Shown: one piece after another, positions 50,416 through 58,202 of the stretch
Position numbering within the stretch: the stretch's first letter is position 1
Layout: the number at the start of each line of letters is the position of its first letter
Origin: an uncultured bacterium
GTDB lineage: Bacteria > Desulfobacterota > GWC2-55-46
NCBI GenBank assembly: GCA_905339405.1
Contig: CAJPGC010000002.1
Coordinates: forward strand, 1 to 60,173
Length of the DNA: 60,173 nucleotides
Direction of reading: 5' to 3'
Position numbers and translations under genes: made by a program
The notes under the pieces: generated by a model
What the model saw: the letters and a program-made list of their open reading frames with translations, nothing else
Told to the model about the DNA's origin: nothing
Database searches by the model: none

Positions 50416-51715
50416 GCTCCTGCTTTCAAGGTGGTTCAGCCCCGTCTTTTTCCTTTTCGCGGCGCTCTTTACCGTAGTCATATACTCAAACTCGCTTACG
50501 GCCGCCTTCCAGTTCGACGACCTCCCCATCATAGTCGAGAACACGCAGTTGAGGGACCTCGCCAACCTCCCTGAGATACTGAAGAGCCAGAGGGGCCTTA
50601 CCATGGCCACCTTCGCCCTGAATTACGCCGCCAGCGGCGTCGATACGGCCGGATACCACGCGGTGAACCTGGCAGTTCACATAATAAATATTGGCCTGGC
50701 CTACTTACTGCTCCTTTATACGCTGAGGCTTACCGGCTCGAGCGAATCCTCGACCAGGAGGCTTTCTGCCCTTGCGGCCCTGCTCTTCGCGGTACACCCC
50801 GTGCAGACCCAGTCCGTGACCTACATAGTGCAGAGGATGGAGTCTCTAATGAGCCTTTTTTACATCCTCGCCCTCCTGTTCCTCGTCTGGGCCTCAAAGG
50901 CAACGGCAACCGGCAAAAGGGCGGCCCTGTACGCAGGCGTCGCCCTCTCTTACCTGCTGGCCTTCTACTCAAAGGAGGTAGCCTATACGCTCCCGGCGGT
51001 AGTCCTCCTCTACGATTTCTGCTTCATTGCCAGGGGCAAGGCCTCCGGGGTCGCCCGGAAGTGGCCCATGTACGCCATGCTCGCCGTCCTGTTCGCGGCC
51101 TTCACCGTAACGACCGTGATGCCGCTGGGCGGCTTCGGAGATTTGAGCGGAGAATCGGCAGACGCGAAGTACGCGGCCCCAAAGGTCAAGGCCGGGCTCG
51201 GCACGACGGAGCTCGATTACACAGCCGGCTTCAAGGTCTCGAAAGTGACCCCGAAGGAGTACCTTTATACGCAGTTCAACGTGATGGTCTACTACCTGGG
51301 GCTGCTGGCGTACCCTGCGGTCCAGAACCTCGATTACGACTTCCCGTGGTCAAGAGAGCTTTTCTCCGCCCCGCAGGCCGCCGAAGGCACGGCGCTCAAC
51401 ACGCCAATACCCCCGCCCTTCGTCTCGCTTCTCATCCTCCTTGCCATTGCGGCGGCAGGTGCCTACATGATAATATCGACGCACAAAACACCGGAATCGC
51501 GCAAAAGGGTCGCCGGTTTTTTCATATTCTGGTACTTCATAATACTCTCTCCCACGTCAAGCATAGTGCCCATAATAGACGCCATTTACGAACACAGGGT
51601 CTACCTGCCCTCTCTCGGCTTTTTTGCGATTTTCGTCCTTTTGGTAGATTCGGCCGCGGACCGTATCTTCAAAACTAAAGGAACGGCAAAGGACGGGCCT
51701 GCCCGTCCCCTCTAA
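50408..51715 (+). CDS. TMTC-like GT-C membrane protein without TPRs, copy 5
   Basis: 435 residues, shorter than the other four. It has the same membrane half: FQFDDLPIIVENTQL in the first loop and HPVQTQSVTYIVQRMESL. About ten helices are visible. After RVYLPSLGFFAIFVLLVDS the chain ends with a short tail and no TPR, so the predicted acceptor-interaction region is absent. No frameshift is evident. Because it is the third gene of a GT2-DUF2304 operon, it probably uses the lipid-phosphate sugar made by its neighbours. Function in glycan or protein O-glycosylation is inferred. Confidence 0.78.
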   Translation: MDRLLLSRWFSPVFFLFAALFTVVIYSNSLTAAFQFDDLPIIVENTQLRDLANLPEILKSQRGLTMATFALNYAASGVDTAGYHAVNLAVHIINIGLAYLLLLYTLRLTGSSESSTRRLSALAALLFAVHPVQTQSVTYIVQRMESLMSLFYILALLFLVWASKATATGKRAALYAGVALSYLLAFYSKEVAYTLPAVVLLYDFCFIARGKASGVARKWPMYAMLAVLFAAFTVTTVMPLGGFGDLSGESADAKYAAPKVKAGLGTTELDYTAGFKVSKVTPKEYLYTQFNVMVYYLGLLAYPAVQNLDYDFPWSRELFSAPQAAEGTALNTPIPPPFVSLLILLAIAAAGAYMIISTHKTPESRKRVAGFFIFWYFIILSPTSSIVPIIDAIYEHRVYLPSLGFFAIFVLLVDSAADRIFKTKGTAKDGPARPL

Positions 51716-51784
51716 TCGCTCTTTAATCTTTGATGCTTAAAATCTTATTGTAACTACCATAACCATGCCGGTTCAAAAGCACAG

Positions 51785-51842
51785 CAGGCGCGATGAAAGT
51801 AAAAACCTGCCTTTTTTGAGGTTTTTATTAAAGTCGCGCCTG
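51785..51842. repeat. Nested intergenic hairpin
   Basis: Outer arms CAGGCGCGA (51785-51793) and TCGCGCCTG (51834-51842) enclose inner TAAAAACC / GGTTTTTA arms. The interval 51716-52030 holds no gene; this is its only clear structure. It may be a terminator or a small structured transcript. Confidence 0.6.
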
Positions 51843-52030
51843 AATCTGCCGTTACAGTTACTAATGCGGACTTTTCAGGTATAATCTCGCTGGAGGTCTG
51901 GCAAGGGCCGGAGAAGCCTATAAACGGGGTCGCGGAAATGACGTAAACCCCTTTAACTTCAAATATATATGTTGACTCGAACATGGTTGTATATTATCCT
52001 ATCCAAAATAGTCACGAGGGCTATCAGGTG

Positions 52031-52624
52031 ATGAAGGCATCGACGCCGGCGCAGGAAAAAAAGGTCCTAATAGCGGAAGACAACCCAAAGACAAGGCTCT
52101 TCCTCAAAAACCAGCTTGAGCTCCTTGGATACCAGGTAGAGGCCGTCTCAAACGGGCAGGCCGCGGTAGACATGGTCTCCGAAGTAGACCCGACGCTCGT
52201 AATAATGGACGTCAAGATGCCGGAGATGGACGGCATAGACGCCGCCAGGAACATCTCCGCCAGGAAGACGATACCCATAATCCTCATCACCGGCCTCTCC
52301 TCCGACGAGATGGCCACGAAAGCCATAGAATCCGGCGTTTTCGCCTATCTGGTGAAACCCGTCACCAAAAAGCAGCTCGAGCCCGCCATTAAGCTCGCGA
52401 TGGCAAGGTACGACGAGTTCAAGAGCCTCAAGGTCGAGGTCGACGACCTCAAGGACGCCATCGAGACGAGAAAGCTCGTCGAGCGCGCCAAGGGCATCCT
52501 CATGAAAAGGTGCAACATCACCGAGGAAGACGCCTTCAAGCTCCTGCAGACCCATTCACAGAAAGAGAACAAGAAGATGCGCGAGATAGCGGAAACGATA
52601 GTGGCCGCGAGCAAGCTCATCTGA
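52031..52624 (+). CDS. ANTAR-domain response regulator
   Basis: 197 residues from ATG at 52031 (frame open to 51983). Receiver: VLIAEDNPKTRLFLKN with acidic pocket, phospho-acceptor Asp in LVIMDVKMPEMDGID, Thr in ILITGL, and Lys in LVKPVTKK. A linker helix (residues ~120-145) leads to the ANTAR domain (RAKGILMKRCNITEEDAFKLL). ANTAR proteins bind two-hairpin RNA leaders and promote antitermination. Its kinase is not adjacent. It lies 126 bases upstream of the TPP riboswitch of the thiamine operon, which is a separate regulatory unit. Target RNA unknown. Confidence 0.93.
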   Translation: MKASTPAQEKKVLIAEDNPKTRLFLKNQLELLGYQVEAVSNGQAAVDMVSEVDPTLVIMDVKMPEMDGIDAARNISARKTIPIILITGLSSDEMATKAIESGVFAYLVKPVTKKQLEPAIKLAMARYDEFKSLKVEVDDLKDAIETRKLVERAKGILMKRCNITEEDAFKLLQTHSQKENKKMREIAETIVAASKLI

Positions 52625-52750
52625 CCCCTCTTTTCGCCAAAACCCTTTTAAAAACTTGACTTGAACGGGCCGGACTGCTATTTTTATCTGGTAAGGGCGT
52701 TGTTGCGTTCACGCCTTTTGGTTTTCGAGCCCGACTCAGGGCAACATATA

Positions 52751-52842
52751 CACGCTGGGGGAGCCCGCAAGGGCTGAGAGTTCCCGAAAGGGAAGACCCT
52801 GACGACCTGATCTGGTTAATACCAGCGTAGGGAAGCGGCAGA
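52751..52842 (+). ncRNA. TPP riboswitch (THI element)
   Basis: Conserved bases: GGGGGAGCCC, GGGCTGAGAG, GACCCTGACGACCTGATCTGG, and TTAATACCAGCGTAGGGAAGC (each shown within the 20-base limit as key blocks). P1 pairs CGCTGG (52753-52758) with CCAGCG (52822-52827). It senses thiamine pyrophosphate and lies upstream of the thiH-like gene. A terminator at 52873-52898 completes a transcription attenuation switch. Confidence 0.95.
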
Positions 52843-52872
52843 TTACGGGAGCAGTCCCGTTAGAGGACATTT

Positions 52873-52898
52873 AAAGCCGCCTTTCCAGGCGGCTTTTT
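52873..52898 (+). terminator. Attenuator terminator of the TPP riboswitch
   Basis: AAAGCCGCC / GGCGGCTTT with loop TTTCCA and T run (52894-52898). Between it and the aptamer is ACGGGA / TCCCGT, a possible antiterminator or spacer hairpin. This layout fits TPP-induced termination before the first gene. Confidence 0.88.
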
Positions 52899-52914
52899 CA
52901 ATTTCAGGAAAAAG

Positions 52915-54264
52915 ATGATAATAGACGAAGTAAAAGTCGGACTCCTCTCGAAGGCCCCGGAGCCGGGAGCGGGCGAGCTGGCCGCCATCCTCGAAGAGGC
53001 CTCAAAAGGCAAGGGTCTTCCTCTCGAGGCGGCGGCATCCCTCCTTGCCGTCAGTGACGAAGCCATGCTCACCGGGCTCTTTGCCGCAGCCGGGAAACTC
53101 AAAGAACGCGTCTTCGGCAAGAGGATAGTCCTTTTCGCCCCGCTTTACCTGTCAAACCACTGCACGAACGGCTGTACTTACTGCGGCTTCAGGGCCCAGA
53201 ACAGGGACGTTTCAAGAAGGGCCCTTACCATAGAAGAGACCATCGCGGAAGCGAAGGCCCTCGAACAGATGGGCTTTAAAAGGGTGCTCCTCGTCACCGG
53301 CGAAGACCCCAGGTGGGGGCTCGATTACATCGTCGGGGCAGTAAAGGCCATATACAACAAGACCGGTATGAGGATAGTCCACGTGAACGCCCCCCCGATG
53401 GACGTTGACGCCTTGAGGGAACTGAAGGCGGCAGGCGCCGGAGTCTATCAGGCCTTTCAGGAGACATACCACAGGCCCACCTACGGGCTTATGCACCCCT
53501 CCGGCAGGAAAAAAGATTTCGACTACAGGCTCTCTGTCATGGACAGGGCCATGGAAGCCGGGTTCGGGGACGTCGGCATAGGCGCGCTCCTGGGCCTTTT
53601 CGACTACCGTTTCGACGCGCTCGCGTCAATCGCGCACTCCATCCACCTTTTCGAGACCTTCGGCAGCCACGCCCATACCATATCAATCCCGAGGCTGAGG
53701 CCAGCGGAGGCAGGGCTCAAGGAAGCCCCCTGGAAGATTACCGACGGGGAGCTCAAGAAGGTCGTCACAGTCTACCGCCTCTCGGTGCCGTCGGCTGGTA
53801 TAGTCGCCTCGACGAGGGAGTCTGCTTCCTTCAGAAGCGAGCTCATAAAAATCGGGGCCACGCAGCTCAGCGCCGCCTCAAAGACGAACCCGGGCGGCTA
53901 CAAGGGCGGACAGAGCCTCGAGCAGTTCTCGACCAACGACCACAGGTCGCTTCAAGAGGTAATGGCCTCGGTCGTGGACGACGGGCTTCTGCCGAGCCTG
54001 TGCACGACCTGCTACAGGGTCGGAAGGACGGGACAGGACTTCACGGACAAGGCCACAACCGGACAAATGGAGAAGTTCTGCCAGGCGAACGCCGTGCTGA
54101 CCCTCAAGGAATATCTCCTCGACTACTGCGTGAACGGCTCGAAAGAATCTGTCGCGAAGGCGATAGACGAAGGCTTGAGAGAAGTCAAAGACGAAGGGCT
54201 CAAAAAGGCCCTCATCGAAAAATTGAAAGAACTGGAAGCCGGCAAAAGGGACCTCTTTTTTTAG
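52915..54264 (+). CDS. HydG/ThiH-like tyrosine lyase (radical SAM), in thiamine operon
   Basis: 449 residues; AGGAAAAAG before ATG at 52915. The radical SAM cluster is CTNGCTYC (Cys83, 87, 90) and the core fits the ThiH/HydG family that cleaves tyrosine to p-cresol and dehydroglycine. ThiH feeds dehydroglycine to ThiG. Unusually the C-terminus has CTTC (Cys363, 366) and FCQ (Cys389), a CX2CX22C set identical in spacing to the auxiliary-cluster motif of HydG, the hydrogenase H-cluster maturase, and normally absent from ThiH. The other HydG-like segments are LLVTGEDPRWGLDYIV, QAFQETYHRPTYG and SLEQFSTNDHRS. Directly followed by thiS (one base) and preceded by a TPP riboswitch, so its role here is probably thiazole synthesis. 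Confidence 0.88.
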   Translation: MIIDEVKVGLLSKAPEPGAGELAAILEEASKGKGLPLEAAASLLAVSDEAMLTGLFAAAGKLKERVFGKRIVLFAPLYLSNHCTNGCTYCGFRAQNRDVSRRALTIEETIAEAKALEQMGFKRVLLVTGEDPRWGLDYIVGAVKAIYNKTGMRIVHVNAPPMDVDALRELKAAGAGVYQAFQETYHRPTYGLMHPSGRKKDFDYRLSVMDRAMEAGFGDVGIGALLGLFDYRFDALASIAHSIHLFETFGSHAHTISIPRLRPAEAGLKEAPWKITDGELKKVVTVYRLSVPSAGIVASTRESASFRSELIKIGATQLSAASKTNPGGYKGGQSLEQFSTNDHRSLQEVMASVVDDGLLPSLCTTCYRVGRTGQDFTDKATTGQMEKFCQANAVLTLKEYLLDYCVNGSKESVAKAIDEGLREVKDEGLKKALIEKLKELEAGKRDLFF

Positions 54265-54265
54265 C

Positions 54266-54466
54266 ATGAAGATAAAAGTAAACGGGGATATGAAAGAGCT
54301 TCCGGATGGCGCGACGATTGATGCGCTCCTTGAGCTCCTTTCAATCAAGGCCCAGGGCATAGCGGTCGAGGTCAACAGGGAGATAGTGCCCAAAAGGCTT
54401 TTTAGCGGGACGGCCCTGAAAGAAGGCGACGCTGTCGAGATAGTGCGGATGGTCGGCGGCGGGTAG
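54266..54466 (+). CDS. thiS: Sulfur carrier protein ThiS
   Basis: 66 residues with the ubiquitin-like pattern (MKIKVNGDM, ATIDALLELLSI, GDAVEIVRMVGGG) and the C-terminal Gly-Gly that is adenylated then thiocarboxylated by ThiF-type enzymes. It delivers sulfur to ThiG. The ATG starts two bases after the thiH-like stop. No thiF is in the window. Confidence 0.95.
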   Translation: MKIKVNGDMKELPDGATIDALLELLSIKAQGIAVEVNREIVPKRLFSGTALKEGDAVEIVRMVGGG

Positions 54467-54510
54467 AATCCAACCATGATGTTGAAAATTGTTGAAGCTG
54501 TTCAAAATTA

Positions 54511-54618
54511 GATATTTTTTCTGAGATCAAGGAAGGGTGGAAATAAAAAGCGGAGCATATATGAATAATATGTGAGCATTTTTATTTCCGCCCTGACACA
54601 GAGGTCAGAAAAAATAGC
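54511..54618. repeat. Palindromic element E3 between thiS and thiG
   Basis: ATTTTTTCTGAGATC... with inner GGGTGGAAATAAAAAGC / GCATTTTTATTTCCGCCC and closing GTCAGAAAAAATAGC. Its layout and most of its sequence match E2 at 35111-35218, with differences mainly in the loop. Paired changes GGGTGG/ACACCC versus GGGTGG/CCGCCC are seen in the arms. Confidence 0.8.
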
Positions 54619-54657
54619 AATTTTTTAGGCAGCATTAAAATCATACCGGAGAACAAG

Positions 54658-55425
54658 ATGGACACGGTAAAGATAGGCAAATACATATTCAAGTCCCGCC
54701 TCATGGTCGGGACGGGCAAGTACCCGTCAAACGAGATAATGGTTAAGGCCCTCGAGGCCTCAGGGGCCGACCTGGTGACAGTGGCCGTCCGCAGGGTCAA
54801 CCTCGACAGGTCAAAGGAATCACTCCTCGACCATATCGACAAGACCAAATACAGGCTCCTGCCGAACACGGCCGCCTGCTACACCGCCGAAGAAGCCATT
54901 AGGACGGCCCGCCTCGCGAGGGAAGCCCTCGAGACAGACCTCATAAAGCTCGAGGTCATAGGCGACGAGAAGACCCTCTTCCCAGATAACGAAGCGCTGC
55001 TCGAGGCCGCCAGGGTGCTCGTGAAAGAAGGCTTCACGGTAATGCCGTATACAAACGACGACCCCATCATGGCCAAGAAGCTCGAAGATATAGGCTGCGC
55101 CGCGGTGATGCCTCTTGCCGCGCCCATAGGCTCGGGGCTTGGCATCAGGAACCCGTACAACATTAGGATAATCCTCGAGACTGTGAAGGTCCCGATAATA
55201 GTCGACGCCGGTGTGGGCACGGCCTCTGACGCGGCGATAGCCATGGAGCTCGGCTGCGACGGCCTCCTCATGAACACCGCGATAGCTGGCGCGAAAGACC
55301 CTGTAGCCATGGCAAAGGCCATGAACCTGGCGACCCAGGCCGGAAGGCTCGCCTTCACCTCCGGAAGGATACAGAAGAAGCTCTACGCAACAGCTTCGAG
55401 CCCGCTTTCGGGGCTGATAGAATAA
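54658..55425 (+). CDS. thiG: Thiazole synthase
   Basis: 255 residues. It forms the thiazole ring from deoxyxylulose-5-phosphate, ThiS thiocarboxylate and dehydroglycine. Visible: [51 protein letters not shown] with the Schiff-base Lys region, and [21 protein letters not shown] (key residues). Full length. The gap from thiS holds palindrome E3. After it comes E4 and lgt. Confidence 0.96.
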   Translation: MDTVKIGKYIFKSRLMVGTGKYPSNEIMVKALEASGADLVTVAVRRVNLDRSKESLLDHIDKTKYRLLPNTAACYTAEEAIRTARLAREALETDLIKLEVIGDEKTLFPDNEALLEAARVLVKEGFTVMPYTNDDPIMAKKLEDIGCAAVMPLAAPIGSGLGIRNPYNIRIILETVKVPIIVDAGVGTASDAAIAMELGCDGLLMNTAIAGAKDPVAMAKAMNLATQAGRLAFTSGRIQKKLYATASSPLSGLIE

Positions 55426-55440
55426 AAGACACTCCAATCA

Positions 55441-55482
55441 GTTATTTTTTTCCGAGGTCGAGGAAGCGACAGGAAAAATAAC
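55441..55482. repeat. Short palindromic element E4 between thiG and lgt
   Basis: GTTATTTTTTTCC (55441-55453) pairs with GGAAAAATAAC (55472-55482). The middle GAGGTCGAGGAAGCGAC shares GAGGTCGAGGAAG with E2. It is a shortened relative of E2/E3. Confidence 0.65.
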
Positions 55483-55510
55483 GATTTTCCAAACCACCGC
55501 TAAGGAAAAA

Positions 55511-56287
55511 ATGCACCCGATACTTTTTGAATACGGGCCCATCCAGATAAGATTCTACGGGCTCATGTACGTCATCGCGATACTCGTGGGCAACTACCTC
55601 ATAAAAAAAGAGGTGGACAGGAAAGGCATACCCCTGAGCGGCGACGACGTCATGAACTTCGTCATCTGGACTGTCGTCGGCGGCATCATCGGCGCGAGGC
55701 TCTATTACGTCGCCTTCAACTGGGGCTTCTATTCCGCCAACCCTTCCGAGATACCGGCGGTCTGGCACGGAGGGCTCGCCATCCACGGCGGCATGATAGG
55801 CGGCATCATTGCAGCATTCATGTATTTGAAGCGCAAAGATATAAGATTCTGGAGGATGGCCGATTCGGTCGCCCCCGCGCTCATTCTCGGGCAGGCCTTC
55901 GGCAGGTTCGGCAACTTCATGAACGGGGACGCCCACGGCAGGCCAACCGACGCGCCCTGGGGCATCGTCTTTCCGCCGGAGTCGATCGCCGGGGCTGAAA
56001 ACCCGGGAGTGCCGCTCCACCCGACGATGCTCTACGAGATGTCGATAAACCTCTCCATCTTCCTGTTCCTCTGGCTGTATTTGAGGAAAAGGGCGCACAG
56101 GGACGGGTTCGTATTCGCCGCGTATATAGCCTTGTACTCACTCGGGAGGTTCGTGGTCGAGCACTTCAGGGCGGACAGCCTCATGTTGGGGCCCATAAAA
56201 GCGGCGCAATTCGTAAGCCTCGTGATAGCGGCTGTTGCAATCGCCATTATAATCTCAAGGAGGCTCTGGGAGCCTCAACGGAAATAG
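55511..56287 (+). CDS. lgt: Prolipoprotein diacylglyceryl transferase
   Basis: 258 residues, multi-pass membrane enzyme that transfers diacylglycerol to the lipobox cysteine of prolipoproteins. Key parts: YGLMYVIAILVGNYL, GGIIGARLYYV, HGGLAIHGGMIGGI with the catalytic His/Arg region, ALILGQAFGRFGNFMNGDAHGR (shown as key residues) and HPTMLYE, with FVVEHFR. It lies within the thiamine gene run, probably a chance operon member, and its stop is five bases before thiE. Confidence 0.96.
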   Translation: MHPILFEYGPIQIRFYGLMYVIAILVGNYLIKKEVDRKGIPLSGDDVMNFVIWTVVGGIIGARLYYVAFNWGFYSANPSEIPAVWHGGLAIHGGMIGGIIAAFMYLKRKDIRFWRMADSVAPALILGQAFGRFGNFMNGDAHGRPTDAPWGIVFPPESIAGAENPGVPLHPTMLYEMSINLSIFLFLWLYLRKRAHRDGFVFAAYIALYSLGRFVVEHFRADSLMLGPIKAAQFVSLVIAAVAIAIIISRRLWEPQRK

Positions 56288-56292
56288 GATTG

Positions 56293-56937
56293 ATGGGCCT
56301 GCCGAGCCTTTATCTCATAACCGACAGGAAGGCAACAGGCCCAAGGGGGCTCATTCCCACGCTGGAAGCGGCCTTCAAGGGCGAGGCCTCCCTCGTGCAG
56401 CTCCGTGAGAAAGACCTCAGCGCAAGAGAGATGCTTTCGCTGGCAAAAGATGTCAGAAAGCTCGCTCACAAGTACGGAGCAAGGCTCCTCATAAACGACA
56501 GGACGGATATAGCGCTTCTGGCAGGGGCCGACGGCGTGCACCTGACCTCGAAGAGCTACCCGGCCAAAGAGGCGAGAAGGCTCCTGGGCGGCAAGGGGCT
56601 CATAGGAGTTTCGACCCACAGCATCGAAGAGGCTTTAAAAGCTCAGGAAGACGGGGCCGACTTCGTAACCTTCGGGCCGGTATTCCATACCGCGTCAAAG
56701 GCGGGCATGGGCAACCCGCTCGGCATTGAAAAGTTGAAAGAGACGGTACAAAGACTTTCCATACCTGTATTTGGCCTGGGCGGAATAGACGAAACCAACG
56801 TGGAAGAAACGGCCGCTTCAGGAGCCTCTGTTGCCCTGATATCGGCCATTATGACGAGCAACGACCCGGAACGCGCAACGATTGACCTTCTGGCGGCCGC
56901 GGGTAAGTTCGGAGCAAATCACAAGGAGAGGACATGA
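56293..56937 (+). CDS. thiE: Thiamine-phosphate synthase
   Basis: 214 residues from ATG at 56293 (a TTG one codon earlier is alternative). It couples HMP-pyrophosphate and thiazole phosphate to thiamine phosphate. Motifs: LYLITDRKATGP, LVQLREKDLSAREM, RLLINDRTDIALLAGADGVHL (key residues), GVSTHSIEEA, FVTFGPVFHTASK, and VFGLGGIDETNV. Its stop overlaps the thiC start as ATGA. Confidence 0.95.
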   Translation: MGLPSLYLITDRKATGPRGLIPTLEAAFKGEASLVQLREKDLSAREMLSLAKDVRKLAHKYGARLLINDRTDIALLAGADGVHLTSKSYPAKEARRLLGGKGLIGVSTHSIEEALKAQEDGADFVTFGPVFHTASKAGMGNPLGIEKLKETVQRLSIPVFGLGGIDETNVEETAASGASVALISAIMTSNDPERATIDLLAAAGKFGANHKERT

Positions 56938-58202
56938 CACAGCTTGAGGCGGCCCGCAAGGGCATCATAACGGCGGAGATGAAAACTGCCGCGGCAAAAG
57001 AAGGGGTCGAGGCGGAATTCATAAGAAAAGGCATTGAGGAAGGCGTCATCGTCATCAACCGGAACCGCCTCCATACCTCCATCGAGGGCCTTGCCGTCGG
57101 GCGGGGCCTTAAGACCAAGGTCAACGCGAACATCGGCTCCTCGCAGGACATGGTCGACGTCGAAGTCGAGCTTCGTAAGCTGAGGGCCGCTATAGCGGCC
57201 GGGGCGGACGCTGTGATGGACCTCTCAACCGGCGGGGACGTGGCCTCCATAAGAAAAGCGGTCATGGCCGAATCGACGGTCGCCATCGGCACCGTGCCCA
57301 TCTACCAGGCGGCCCACGACGCGCGGAAGAGCGGCAAGTCCTTCGTCGAGCTTTCGGGCGAGGAGATGTTCGAAGCCATAGAGCGGCACGCAGAAGACGG
57401 GGTGGACTTCGTCACCGTTCACTGCGGAGTGACGAGGAGCTCTGTCGAGCGCACGAGGAAAGAAGGGCGCATCATGGGCATAGTGAGCAGGGGCGGGGCG
57501 CTCACGGCCGAGTGGATGAAGTTCAACAAGAAGGAGAACCCGCTTTACGAGGACTACGACAGGCTCGTCAAGATTGCAAAGAAGTACGACATGGTCTTGA
57601 GCCTCGGCGACGGGCTCCGCCCGGGCTGCCTCGCCGACGCGACCGACAGGGGGCAGGTCTCCGAGCTCATCACATTGGGCGAGCTCGCGAAAAAGGCCTT
57701 TGACGAAGGGGTGCAGGTCATGATAGAAGGGCCTGGACACGTTCCAATCGACCAGATAGAGGCGAACATACTCCTGCAGAAACGGCTCTGCAACGGCGCA
57801 CCCTTTTACGTGCTCGGCCCGCTTGTGACTGACATAGCCCCGGGCTACGACCACATAACCTCGGCCATAGGAGGGGCCATAGCCGCCTCCGCCGGAGCGG
57901 ACTTCCTCTGCTACGTCACGCCGAGCGAGCACTTGAGGCTGCCGACGATTGAGGACGTGAAAGAGGGCGTCATAGCCGCGAGGATCGCGGCCCACGCCGG
58001 GGACATCGCCAAGAGAGCCAAAGGCGCGATAGAGGCTGACAAAAAGCTCGCCCGTGCGAGGAAAGCCCTCGACTGGGACGAGCAGATAAGGCTTTCAATA
58101 GACCCCGAGAAAGCGCGGGCCATAAGGAGCACGAGCCCGCCCGAGGACGAATCGGTATGCACGATGTGCGGAAGCCTGTGCGCGATAAAGATCCAGAAAT
58201 GA
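56934..58202 (+). CDS. thiC: Phosphomethylpyrimidine synthase ThiC (short form)
   Basis: 422 residues. It rearranges AIR to HMP-phosphate with SAM-derived radicals. Recognised by TKVNANIGSSQD, SIDGTVPIYQAA-type core (VAIGTVPIYQAAHDA), SRGGALTAEWM, SLGDGLRPGCLADA, EGPGHVPIDQIEAN, and ITSAIGGAIAAS. The C-terminal cluster reads CTMCGSLC, a CX2CX3C form shorter by one residue than the CX2CX4C of E. coli ThiC; it is seen in the short ThiC type of anaerobes and archaea. Start at 56934 overlaps thiE. The operon runs on to the GNAT gene. Confidence 0.95.
   Translation: MTQLEAARKGIITAEMKTAAAKEGVEAEFIRKGIEEGVIVINRNRLHTSIEGLAVGRGLKTKVNANIGSSQDMVDVEVELRKLRAAIAAGADAVMDLSTGGDVASIRKAVMAESTVAIGTVPIYQAAHDARKSGKSFVELSGEEMFEAIERHAEDGVDFVTVHCGVTRSSVERTRKEGRIMGIVSRGGALTAEWMKFNKKENPLYEDYDRLVKIAKKYDMVLSLGDGLRPGCLADATDRGQVSELITLGELAKKAFDEGVQVMIEGPGHVPIDQIEANILLQKRLCNGAPFYVLGPLVTDIAPGYDHITSAIGGAIAASAGADFLCYVTPSEHLRLPTIEDVKEGVIAARIAAHAGDIAKRAKGAIEADKKLARARKALDWDEQIRLSIDPEKARAIRSTSPPEDESVCTMCGSLCAIKIQK

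Noticed and set aside
51754-51984. 76-codon minus frame before the ANTAR gene
   Set aside because: It crosses the nested hairpin and has no recognisable features.
52915-54264. Hydrogenase maturation locus
   Set aside because: The HydG-like protein could suggest one, but no hydA, hydE or hydF is present and the neighbours and riboswitch are thiamine-specific.
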